NCBI RefSeq assembly: GCF_014698115.1
Contig: NZ_JACJSJ010000027.1
Coordinates: 24,305 to 88,304 of the forward strand
Reading direction: 5' to 3'
Source: Nostoc sp. FACHB-973
GTDB taxonomy: Bacteria > Cyanobacteriota > Cyanobacteriia > Cyanobacteriales > Nostocaceae
DNA: 64,000 nt
A program made the translations under genes and the position numbers. How positions within the stretch are numbered: the first letter of the stretch is position 1; the number at the start of each line of letters is the position of its first letter. The notes below the pieces were generated by a model, which saw only the letters and a program-made list of their open reading frames with translations, was not told where the DNA came from and searched no databases. Below, one piece after another: positions 53,617 to 61,693 of the stretch.

Positions 53617-54810
53617 GTGATAAAAGTTTTTTCTTCTTTACTAAACTTTAAGCCCTTGAGTAATAAATTGCCACAATCGAAAACTGCAAATATCAAGCTA
53701 ATATTTAGGCAAAATCTAGACATCCTAGATTTAAGAGCCAAATTAAAAATTGAGCGCAATTATTATGTATCGCTACTAATAACTGCTTGTTCTTTAGCAA
53801 TACCAATGAGCATAGTAGGTTGCAGTAGCGAAAACCAAACTACTCAGAACCAAGTATCTTCTACTAGTACACAAGTCAAAAATCAACCAGTTTCTAATAC
53901 TACAGAAAAGCAAGAAGTGCGAGTTGTTTATTCTAAACTCGGTTCTCTTGCAGTGATGAGGAAACAGGGGACTTTAGAAAAAAGTTTAGCGGCAAAGAAT
54001 TTTAGTGTAAAGTGGCTGGAGTTTGCTGCTGGGCCGCAAGCTTTAGAAGCGTTAAATGCTGGTTCTCTTGACATTGCAGCCACAGCTGAATCACCTCCCA
54101 TATTTGCCCAAGCCGCAGGTACACCTCTTGTTTACGTAGCCAGTACAGCATTTAATGGTAGAGGAGTTTCTTTTCTTGTACCAGCAAATTCTCCCATTAA
54201 AAGTGTTGCTGATTTTAAGGGTAAAAAAGTTTCTTTTCAAAAAGCCTCCATCGCCCATTATGTTTTACTCAAAGCATTACAAAAAGAGGGACTAAAACTC
54301 ACTGATGTGAAATCTGTTTTTCTACCGCCTCCAGATGCGAATGTCGCTTTTAGTCAGGGGGGACTTGATGTTTGGGTAACTTGGGAACCATACATCACAA
54401 GAGCCATACAAAAAAATATTGGTCGTGTATTAATAGATGGACAAGGACTCCAGGATCTTGGCGGTTTTTATTCTACGTCACGGAAATTTGCCAAAGAACA
54501 TCCTGAGGTTCTGAAAATTTTCCTGGAAGAACTTTTAAAAGCAGATGAATGGTCTCAAAAAAATCCTGATAAATTGGCAGAACTGGTTTCTCCTGATGTT
54601 GGTATTGATGTACCTACCTTAAAGCAAATTCAAGCCAAATCAGCATATGGGCTATTACCAATCACTGAAAAAATAGTTGAAAAGCAACAAAAAATTGCTG
54701 ATTTGTGGTATAGTCAAGGACTTTTACCAAAGAAAGTTAATGTTAAAGATGGTGTATTAAGTCCAGAAGAATATGCAGCTTTTACACCAGAATCAATAAA
54801 GTATAAGTAG
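53617..54810 (+). CDS. ABC substrate-binding lipoprotein, aliphatic sulfonate type (SBP 4)
   Basis: A 397-residue protein, GTG start with AGAGGA upstream. An unusually long N-terminus (about 50 residues) precedes the signal 'LLITACSLAIPMSIVGC' with lipobox 'SIVGC'. Body: 'VRVVYSKLGSLAVMRKQG', 'LDIAATAESPPIFAQAAG', 'PPPDANVAFSQGGLDVW'. A paralog of SBP 3. An internal start nearer the signal is possible. Confidence 0.88.
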   Translation: MIKVFSSLLNFKPLSNKLPQSKTANIKLIFRQNLDILDLRAKLKIERNYYVSLLITACSLAIPMSIVGCSSENQTTQNQVSSTSTQVKNQPVSNTTEKQEVRVVYSKLGSLAVMRKQGTLEKSLAAKNFSVKWLEFAAGPQALEALNAGSLDIAATAESPPIFAQAAGTPLVYVASTAFNGRGVSFLVPANSPIKSVADFKGKKVSFQKASIAHYVLLKALQKEGLKLTDVKSVFLPPPDANVAFSQGGLDVWVTWEPYITRAIQKNIGRVLIDGQGLQDLGGFYSTSRKFAKEHPEVLKIFLEELLKADEWSQKNPDKLAELVSPDVGIDVPTLKQIQAKSAYGLLPITEKIVEKQQKIADLWYSQGLLPKKVNVKDGVLSPEEYAAFTPESIKYK

Positions 54811-54911
54811 CAAAGTAAAAAATACTTTGAAATAATTCATCAGCCTAAATTCAATTATTTAAAACCTAATTGTTTTGTAATTAGAGAGCAATTTCATTCA
54901 GAGGTGTAAAA

Positions 54912-56000
54912 ATGTTTAGCAATACCTTAAGAACAAGAACAACAATAATTAGAAAGCTAGCATTATTTGTGATGCCTGGTTTTTTAGCTTTATCTACCAC
55001 CTTAGTAAGTTGTACTTCAAGCAGCGATAATACAAATACGGCTAGTGAACCAAAAGCAGATACAGCAGCAACAAAAACCGTTAGTTTTAAAACAAAAGTT
55101 TTGCGAATGGGGTATCAAAGCTCTGGTGATTTAGTTCGGGTGAGAGGAGTATTAGAAAAACGTTTAGAACCCTTGGGTGTGAAAGTAGAGTGGGCGCAAT
55201 TTGCCCAAGGACCACAACTCATGGAAGCTATGAATGTTAATAAAATTGATGTTGGTTCAGTTGGAGAAACTCCTCCTATATTTGCTCAAGCTGCGGGTGC
55301 AAAAATAGTGTATTTGGCTGGTAGACGGATTACTGCTACTTCAGGGAAAGGAAGTGCGATTGCTGTTCCTAAAGATTCTCCAATTAAGACTTTAGCTGGC
55401 ATTAAAGGTCAAAAAGTAGTTTTTCAAAAAGGTTCAGCTTCTCACTATTTCATTATTCAAGCTTTGAAAGAAGTGGGCTTAAAATATAGTGATATTCAAG
55501 TTTTAAGTATGCCCAATGTTGAAGCCCGTGGTGCATTTATTCAGGGGACTATTCCAGTTTGGGTGACGGGCGATCCTCATTTAGCTTTAGTGGAAAAACT
55601 CCACGGTGCGCGTGTGTTGCGAGATGCTACAAATATTGGTACTCCAGGCGGATATTATGTCGGAACACGCGAGTTTGCTAGGGACAATCCGGAATTAGTT
55701 CGCATCATCTTAGAAGAGATTGACAAAAACGGCCAATGGGCAGAAGCAAATCGTAAAGAGGTTGCCAAGCTAATTGCACCTGTACTCAAAATTGATCTAC
55801 CTATTCAAGAAATAATTTCTGGACGCGCTAATTATCGACTCAAAGGAATTACTCCAGAATTGATGAAAGCTCAACAAAGTGTGGCGGATTTATTTTATGA
55901 CGAAAAAATTCTGCCCAAAAAGATTGATGTTCAGGAAGCACTGCTCACACCTAAAGAATATGCAGCTATTACTCCACCAACGCTAATTAGTGAAAAATAG
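54912..56000 (+). CDS. ABC substrate-binding lipoprotein, aliphatic sulfonate type (SBP 5)
   Basis: A 362-residue SsuA-like protein with lipobox 'TTLVSC', then 'VLRMGYQSSGDLVRVRGVLEK', 'IDVGSVGETPPIFAQAAGA', 'VVFQKGSASHYFIIQALKE'. Its ligand loop 'SVGETPP' differs from 'TAESPP' of SBP 3 and 4. No ABC permease or ATPase follows. The stop is immediately followed by repeats. Confidence 0.9.
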   Translation: MFSNTLRTRTTIIRKLALFVMPGFLALSTTLVSCTSSSDNTNTASEPKADTAATKTVSFKTKVLRMGYQSSGDLVRVRGVLEKRLEPLGVKVEWAQFAQGPQLMEAMNVNKIDVGSVGETPPIFAQAAGAKIVYLAGRRITATSGKGSAIAVPKDSPIKTLAGIKGQKVVFQKGSASHYFIIQALKEVGLKYSDIQVLSMPNVEARGAFIQGTIPVWVTGDPHLALVEKLHGARVLRDATNIGTPGGYYVGTREFARDNPELVRIILEEIDKNGQWAEANRKEVAKLIAPVLKIDLPIQEIISGRANYRLKGITPELMKAQQSVADLFYDEKILPKKIDVQEALLTPKEYAAITPPTLISEK

Positions 56001-56175
56001 GGGACTGTGGGAGATGAGGGAGATGAGGGAGATGAGGGAGCAGGGGAGGCAGGGGAGGCAGGGGAGGCAGGGGAGGCAGGGGAGATGGGGAGCAGGGGAG
56101 CAGTAAGTTTTTCCCCTCTGCCTCTTGTGCCCAATGCCCAATGCCCCATACCCAATGCCCAATGCCCAATTTAAA
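56001..56175. repeat. GGGAGATGA, GGGGAGGCA and CCCAATG heptamer arrays
   Basis: Fills the gap between SBP 5 and the convergent kinase gene. Antisense frames encode only Ser/Pro repeat peptides. Confidence 0.9.
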
Positions 56176-56189
56176 ACTTAGGAGGAAAA

Positions 56190-59100
56190 TCACACACACC
56201 TCAACGTCTCAAATAAGTTAGCGATCGCTTCTATCAATTCGCTTGGCTCTACTGGTTTGGCGATATGCTTGTGAAATCCTGCTGCAAGTACTTGTTTGGC
56301 GTTAATTTCTCCAGCATAGGCGGTAAGTGCGATCGCCGGAATTTGTCCTCCCTGTTCTGGTGGTAATGTTCTCAACTGTCGCATAAACATGCATCCATCT
56401 ACGTCTGGCATTCCAATGTCGCTTAACAGCACATCTGGTAGAGATTGCTTTAAGGCGGCTAGTGCTTCATCCGCTGATGCCACTGCTGTGACATTTGCCC
56501 CATATTGCTCTAGCAAAAAGGCAATGAATTCTCGCGTATCGGCATCATCATCTATTACTAAAATGTTGACATCATTTAAATTTGAGGATGGTTCGGAGTC
56601 CCTAGTGTCTTGTTTACTCTCCGATGGCTGTTGAATCAGCGGCAGTCTGACGGTAAAAGTTGCGCCGCGATTTTCGCCTTGACTTTCTACCTGGACTATG
56701 CCTCCATGCAGTTCCACTAAGTGACGGACGATCGCTAATCCTAACCCCAATCCGCCAAATTTTCTGGTGGTGCTGCTGTTTTCTTGGCGAAAATATTCAA
56801 ACACATAAGGCAGAAAATTGGGATCGATGCCTTTGCCTGTGTCGCTGACGGTGATTTGGGCGTAAAGAGGGGAGTGGGAAGTGGGGAGTGGGGAGTGGTT
56901 TGCTATTTCTTTACTCCCTACTCCCAATTCCCCACTCCCTACCTCTTCGAGTCGAATATCAACTCGTCCCCTCTCTGGTGTAAATTTAACGGCGTTTGAA
57001 AGCAGATTCCAAATGACTTGCTGCAATCGGCTGGAGTCACCTAAAACTTGTCCCAGGTTCGGTTCCATGCTGATGTGCATCTCAATGGATTTGGCTTCTG
57101 CTGACAGTCGCACTGTCTCCATTGCTGCGGAAATTACGGTTGTCAAATCAACTGGGTAGATATTTAAGCTGAGTTTACCTTGTAAAATTCGGGAAATATC
57201 CAGCAAGTCTTCAATTAGTTGAGCTTGTAATTGAGCATTGCGCTCGATGGTTTTAAGAGCGTGAGGAATTGTCTTTTCATCAAGTTTTCTGGTTTGGAGT
57301 AACTTTGCCCATCCGAGAATGGGGTTGAGTGGCGATCGCAATTCATGGGAAAGAACTGCCAAAAACTCGTCTTTAATGCGGTTGGCGTTTTCTGCTGCTT
57401 CTCGTGCAGTTTGTTCTGCTTCGTATAAACGCGCACGTTCCATTGCTTGAGCGCATTGCTGTGCTAGTGCCAGCACAAAGGCGCGATCGTCTTGGTTCAA
57501 CTGATGATTCTCGGCGAAAGCTACCGACATTCCGCCTATGGCGCGTCCCTCAATAATTAATGGAATCGAAGTCCAACCACCGTAGTTATACTGAGCATAT
57601 TCTTTAGCTAGATGTGGGTAACGATCCACCCTTGTTGCTGTTGACTCTTGCCAAACAGGTTGTTTAGTTCGTACTGCTTCTGCTAGGGGCGCGGCTGTAT
57701 GAATGGAGAATCGACGCCATAAGTTTACTAATTCTTCTTCATAACCAACTGCACGGAGAATTTCCAATTCTGTGCCATTGTTAGTCAGTAGTGCTACTAA
57801 AGCAGAACTAGCTCCCAAAGCTGCCATACCTTGCTCGACAATTACTTCAGCCACTTGTGCAGGAGTTAGAGATTCAGAAAGGGCGGCGGTAATGGCTTGT
57901 AAACGGGCAGTACGAGATGCGGCTCGTTCGGCAGCTTGTTGAGATTGCTGTGTTTTTGTGTAGAGTCGGGCATTATCAACGGCGATCGCTGCACGCCGAG
58001 CCAATTCTTCAGCTAACATTAGGCTCTGACTATCGTAGCGATGATTGGCAGAAGATACTAAACTCATAGCTCCTAGTACCCGTCCGCGAACAATGAGCAG
58101 CACGCACATTCCAGACAGGGGATTTAGCTGTTGCAAGATGTTCAAGTGAGTGTCATTTGAGACTGCGGCTTGTATCTGTTCTGAGGAAATAAGATGAGTA
58201 ATTTGTGATTTGCCTTTTGCTATCACCTCGGCAACACCTTGTGTTTGTGCCAAATCGGGGGGATAGTTTTGTAACTGTTCTAGCAATTCTTGTTTTGCTG
58301 GATCGGCATGGGCGACTGCAACCCGGTGAATTGATTGATTGTCACCAATCATATCAACTACGCACCAATCGGCTATTTCGGGTACTGCTAAACGCGCCAA
58401 GCTTGCTAGTGTTGTCTCATAATCCAATGATGCAGCTAAAACTCCGCTAGCCTCAGCTAAAAAGCGCTGTCTATCTTCCACTTGCTTGCGCTCAGTAATA
58501 TCCCGCGAAGACGCTTGCATTTCTAAAATTTCTTGAGTTTGGCGATCGCGAATTGCTCTAACTGTTGTTTCTAGCCAAATATAATGTCCGTATTTATGAC
58601 GAGTGCGATAAGTAATGGTATAAATATCTGGTAAATCAGCATTGATTGGGTAATGCTTAAAAATCTCTGGTAAATCCTCTGGGTGAACTAACTCGCCGCC
58701 GAAACTACCCACTAGTTCTTCTGGTTGATACCCTAGTACTGTGTAGCAAGCTGGTGAAAGATACAGGAAAATTCCATCTACTGTACTACGTGAAATAATA
58801 TCAGTGGAATTCTCTGCCATCAGCCGAAAACGCGCTTCACTCTCTGTTAGTGCTGCTTCTGCTTGCTTGCGTTGGGTGATTTCTTCGCAAATTGCACCCA
58901 CCCAAGTAATTTCATCAGGTAGTTGAATCGGATAGTAATTTACTGACCAATAGCGCTGCTTTCCAGGGGCGGCGGGTGTCTCTCCAGTAGTTTCTTGAGA
59001 AATAGATTCTCCAGTCTCCACCACACGACGGAAAGCTTCCGTAACTTCTACATCTACTCCAGGTAGCAATTCGGCGACGGTATTACCGATATGCACCTCT

Positions 59101-60701
59101 TGGGGCAGACCGTTGATTTCAGCTAACGCTTGATTCAAGCGAACGTATCTCAATTTTTCATCCCATAGGCCAATGCCGATAGGGGCGTTATTAAAGAGGG
59201 TATCAAGCAGCACGTTAGCTTTAACCAAGCGAGTCTGTTCTGTTTTCAGTAGCGCCAGGAGTCGCTCACGTTCTGACTCTGCTTGCTTGTGTTCGGTAAT
59301 ATCTACACACATCCCCACCCATTCGATGATTTGCCCTGTTTCATTGAGTATGGGCACACCGCGTATAGACATGTGACGGTATTCGCCGTCATGGCGTTGG
59401 ACACGATATTCTGCAACTGCAACCCTGCGTCCATAAAAGGCTTGTCTCCAAATTGCAGCTACAGATTTCCGGTCTTCTGGGTGCAGTGCATTCACCCAAC
59501 CCCAGTCTTTGTATTCTTCAGGACTTTGCCCGGTAAATGCTTGCCAATTAGGAATCTCATCGATAACATTACCCCAAGGTGCCGCGCTCCAAATGATGGA
59601 TGCGCTTGCTTCTGCTAGGGAACGGTAGCGTGCTTCACTGTGACGGAGATTTTCTTCTGCTTGCTGACGTTCGCGCAGTGTGGTTTGGTGTTCGCTCAAA
59701 CATTCCTGCAAATCCATCACCTCTTGAGCTTTTTTTACAGGAGTCAAATCTTTCTCCAAAAGGCGATATTTTTCCTCTGTTTGTTGCTGTTGGATGAATT
59801 GACCAATTTGAATGGCGATCGCACTCATCATTTGGAGTAAATCTAAGTCACGCTGTAAAATTTGGTTGGTGAAGAATTTCATCGCACCTAAAACTTTATT
59901 ACCCAGCACAATCGGTAATTCGATGGCGGCTGCAAAAAAATTCTCATCTGAAGCAAGTTCACAAATCCAAACAGGTTGACCATTTCCCCAAGCTTGACTA
60001 GCTAAACCTTCCCCAACAGCAAGAGTTGAAGGCTGGTTAAATACTTGGAAATTCTCTATGCTCAAATCGGATGAATGCCAACTACCGATGCGATGCAGAG
60101 CATTAATTTCTTCGTCTACACTCCAGAAAATGCCAAGTTGCCATCCTAAAGTTTCGCACAGCGATCGCAGAAGCAAAGGAACAGCATTAGCAAAGACGGT
60201 AGTCTCAGCTAGAATCTGGGTGACTGTGTAATGTGCAGATAAAAGCTGTTGGTTACGTTTTTGCTCAGTAATATCTGTAATTAATATTGATACGCCATTT
60301 TCCCCAGGATAGACGCGGTATTCTAACCAGCGATGCCATGTCGAGTCTAAATACTCAAAATTTACTGTAATTTCTTCGGCAACAGCACGATGCATCTCAG
60401 TGTAGAGTATGCTGTCAACTGTATTAGGAAATAAATCCCAAATAGTCTTGCCCAAGAAATCTTCTTTATTCATTCCGGCTAGTTCAGCTAACTTGTCATT
60501 CACATAGGTGTAGCGCCATTCACAATCCAAGATGACAAAGGCATCGCTAATTCTAGCTAAGATTTCTTCAACATTTTCGCGGACAGTTGCCTGAATTTCA
60601 GCAGTCACAGTTTCTGCTCCTGATTTTTGAATGTATTTGGCTAAAAGCGCCTCATTGGTTTCTCTCCATCGGTTTATACTGTGAAACGAAACTCCTAGCA
60701 T
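56190..60701 (-). CDS. Hybrid sensor histidine kinase with multiple PAS and GAF domains
   Basis: A 1503-residue protein. Rough order: PAS (about 45-155), GAF (165-310), PAS/PAC x3 (365-480, 505-620, 630-745), GAF x2 (770-910, 945-1095), HisKA with 'LSHELRSPLNPI' (His near 1119), HATPase_c ('LGLGLAIVRHL'), receiver with 'LLSDIGMPD' (Asp near 1427). No membrane span: a soluble sensor. Two oddities: the first residues ('MLGVSFHSINRW') are half of a helix-turn-helix whose in-frame upstream part lacks a start codon, and a repeat-encoded insert (about 1252-1278) splits the ATPase domain. Confidence 0.9.
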   Translation of the reverse strand: MLGVSFHSINRWRETNEALLAKYIQKSGAETVTAEIQATVRENVEEILARISDAFVILDCEWRYTYVNDKLAELAGMNKEDFLGKTIWDLFPNTVDSILYTEMHRAVAEEITVNFEYLDSTWHRWLEYRVYPGENGVSILITDITEQKRNQQLLSAHYTVTQILAETTVFANAVPLLLRSLCETLGWQLGIFWSVDEEINALHRIGSWHSSDLSIENFQVFNQPSTLAVGEGLASQAWGNGQPVWICELASDENFFAAAIELPIVLGNKVLGAMKFFTNQILQRDLDLLQMMSAIAIQIGQFIQQQQTEEKYRLLEKDLTPVKKAQEVMDLQECLSEHQTTLRERQQAEENLRHSEARYRSLAEASASIIWSAAPWGNVIDEIPNWQAFTGQSPEEYKDWGWVNALHPEDRKSVAAIWRQAFYGRRVAVAEYRVQRHDGEYRHMSIRGVPILNETGQIIEWVGMCVDITEHKQAESERERLLALLKTEQTRLVKANVLLDTLFNNAPIGIGLWDEKLRYVRLNQALAEINGLPQEVHIGNTVAELLPGVDVEVTEAFRRVVETGESISQETTGETPAAPGKQRYWSVNYYPIQLPDEITWVGAICEEITQRKQAEAALTESEARFRLMAENSTDIISRSTVDGIFLYLSPACYTVLGYQPEELVGSFGGELVHPEDLPEIFKHYPINADLPDIYTITYRTRHKYGHYIWLETTVRAIRDRQTQEILEMQASSRDITERKQVEDRQRFLAEASGVLAASLDYETTLASLARLAVPEIADWCVVDMIGDNQSIHRVAVAHADPAKQELLEQLQNYPPDLAQTQGVAEVIAKGKSQITHLISSEQIQAAVSNDTHLNILQQLNPLSGMCVLLIVRGRVLGAMSLVSSANHRYDSQSLMLAEELARRAAIAVDNARLYTKTQQSQQAAERAASRTARLQAITAALSESLTPAQVAEVIVEQGMAALGASSALVALLTNNGTELEILRAVGYEEELVNLWRRFSIHTAAPLAEAVRTKQPVWQESTATRVDRYPHLAKEYAQYNYGGWTSIPLIIEGRAIGGMSVAFAENHQLNQDDRAFVLALAQQCAQAMERARLYEAEQTAREAAENANRIKDEFLAVLSHELRSPLNPILGWAKLLQTRKLDEKTIPHALKTIERNAQLQAQLIEDLLDISRILQGKLSLNIYPVDLTTVISAAMETVRLSAEAKSIEMHISMEPNLGQVLGDSSRLQQVIWNLLSNAVKFTPERGRVDIRLEEVGSGELGVGSKEIANHSPLPTSHSPLYAQITVSDTGKGIDPNFLPYVFEYFRQENSSTTRKFGGLGLGLAIVRHLVELHGGIVQVESQGENRGATFTVRLPLIQQPSESKQDTRDSEPSSNLNDVNILVIDDDADTREFIAFLLEQYGANVTAVASADEALAALKQSLPDVLLSDIGMPDVDGCMFMRQLRTLPPEQGGQIPAIALTAYAGEINAKQVLAAGFHKHIAKPVEPSELIEAIANLFETLRCV
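56868..56945. repeat. In-frame heptamer repeat inside the kinase ATPase domain
   Basis: 'ggagtgggaagtgggg' and 'actccctactcccaatt' arms around an A/T-rich centre, a foldback of the same class as the intergenic arrays. It encodes 'VGSGELGVGSKEIANHSPLP' and following residues between the N-box region and 'SDTGKG'. Confidence 0.85.
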
Positions 60702-60976
60702 CGTTGCCAGTTTTACCTGTGAAAGTATAACGGTAAATATATTTTTATTTTTATACCAGAGGCAGGGAATGGGGAATGGGAAATGTATTAATTATCTAGT
60801 GCTTCTTGTTTGGGAAGTAAATTATTTTTTCCAAAATCAAATTTGATTCCTGTATAATTTTGACTGCCTCTATCTGGGGTTGTAGAGATGGTGGGACAGT
60901 TATAGTCTAATACATCCAGCATGGTACAGACTATTTTGGCTAATAATAGAGTTATTTCAATGCAATAGATGAAAAC

Positions 60977-61258
60977 ATGAGAGTTTGGCTTGCTTGCTTT
61001 TTCCTACTGTTTGCGTTATCGCAATTTTTTGACTGGTTGCAAAAATTTAACTTGCCATTGCCTATCTATATTTTGGGTGGGGCTTTTTTAGCTGTTGCTT
61101 CTAACTACGACAAAATTGTTGGTTCTTATTTGACCGATCCCAGTATGGAAGCATCTCTGGAACACCCGCAGTTAGATTCAACCACTTCATCCACTGAGCC
61201 TATTTCTTTGGTAATTGCCAGTTCTGTAGATGCTCTACCAGCAAAAACAGAGGAATAA
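60977..61258 (+). CDS. Small membrane protein, unknown function
   Basis: A 93-residue protein with two hydrophobic segments ('VWLACFFLLFALSQFFDWL' and 'YILGGAFLAVASNY') and a Ser/Thr-rich acidic tail. No family recognised. Length and composition look like a conserved cyanobacterial small membrane protein; no clear Shine-Dalgarno. The upstream gap (60702-60976) contains a 'gggaatgggaaatg' repeat and the broken HTH coding remnant. Confidence 0.55.
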   Translation: MRVWLACFFLLFALSQFFDWLQKFNLPLPIYILGGAFLAVASNYDKIVGSYLTDPSMEASLEHPQLDSTTSSTEPISLVIASSVDALPAKTEE

Positions 61259-61288
61259 TGCGTTTACCAACAAGCGTGAGGTACACCT

Positions 61289-61351
61289 GTAGGGGCACGG
61301 CACTGCCGTGCCCCTACATCTGGCGATATCATGTTGTACCGCATCTGAATG
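61289..61351. repeat. 29-bp palindrome with conserved right flank, copy 2
   Basis: Same palindrome (61289-61317) and flank as at 29676-29739. A decayed piece ('taggggcacagcaatgc') is at the right edge, about 63922. Confidence 0.85.
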
Positions 61352-61404
61352 GGAACCGCTATAGTAGCGTCACAAAACTAAAGTTGTGCATTATCGGCGG
61401 TTGC

Positions 61405-61551
61405 CCGAATTCAATAAACGACTCCCCGAATTCAATAAACAACTGCCCGAATTCAATAAACGACTCCCCGAATTCAATAAACGATTGCCCAAATTCAATA
61501 AACGACTCCCCAAATTCAATAAACGACTCCCCAAATTCAATAAACAACAGA
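61405..61551. repeat. Seven tandem 21-bp repeats
   Basis: Consensus cccgaattcaataaacgactc with variants (G/A at position 4, 'caactg', 'gattg'). Because 21 is a multiple of three, several frames on both strands stay open as heptapeptide repeats (PNSINDS and others). No ribosome-binding site or consistent protein was found. Confidence 0.9.
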
Positions 61552-61693
61552 ATCTCGGTGTTGGGTTTTGTTCCTCAAAAGCCACTTGCAAAGGCTGTGT
61601 GAAAAGCTGACCAAGCCAACACCTCGAATCAGCAAGTAAATTGTTACATTAAATTAGAGCAATTTACTCAATTCAGGCTACCACCCCAACGCT

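Noticed and set aside
61405..61551. CRISPR array
   Set aside because: Units are directly contiguous 21-mers without unique spacers, and no cas genes are near.
61258..61602. Protein of heptapeptide repeats (PNSINDS)
   Set aside because: Overlaps the palindrome and the 21-bp repeats, is open in other frames too, and lacks a ribosome-binding site.
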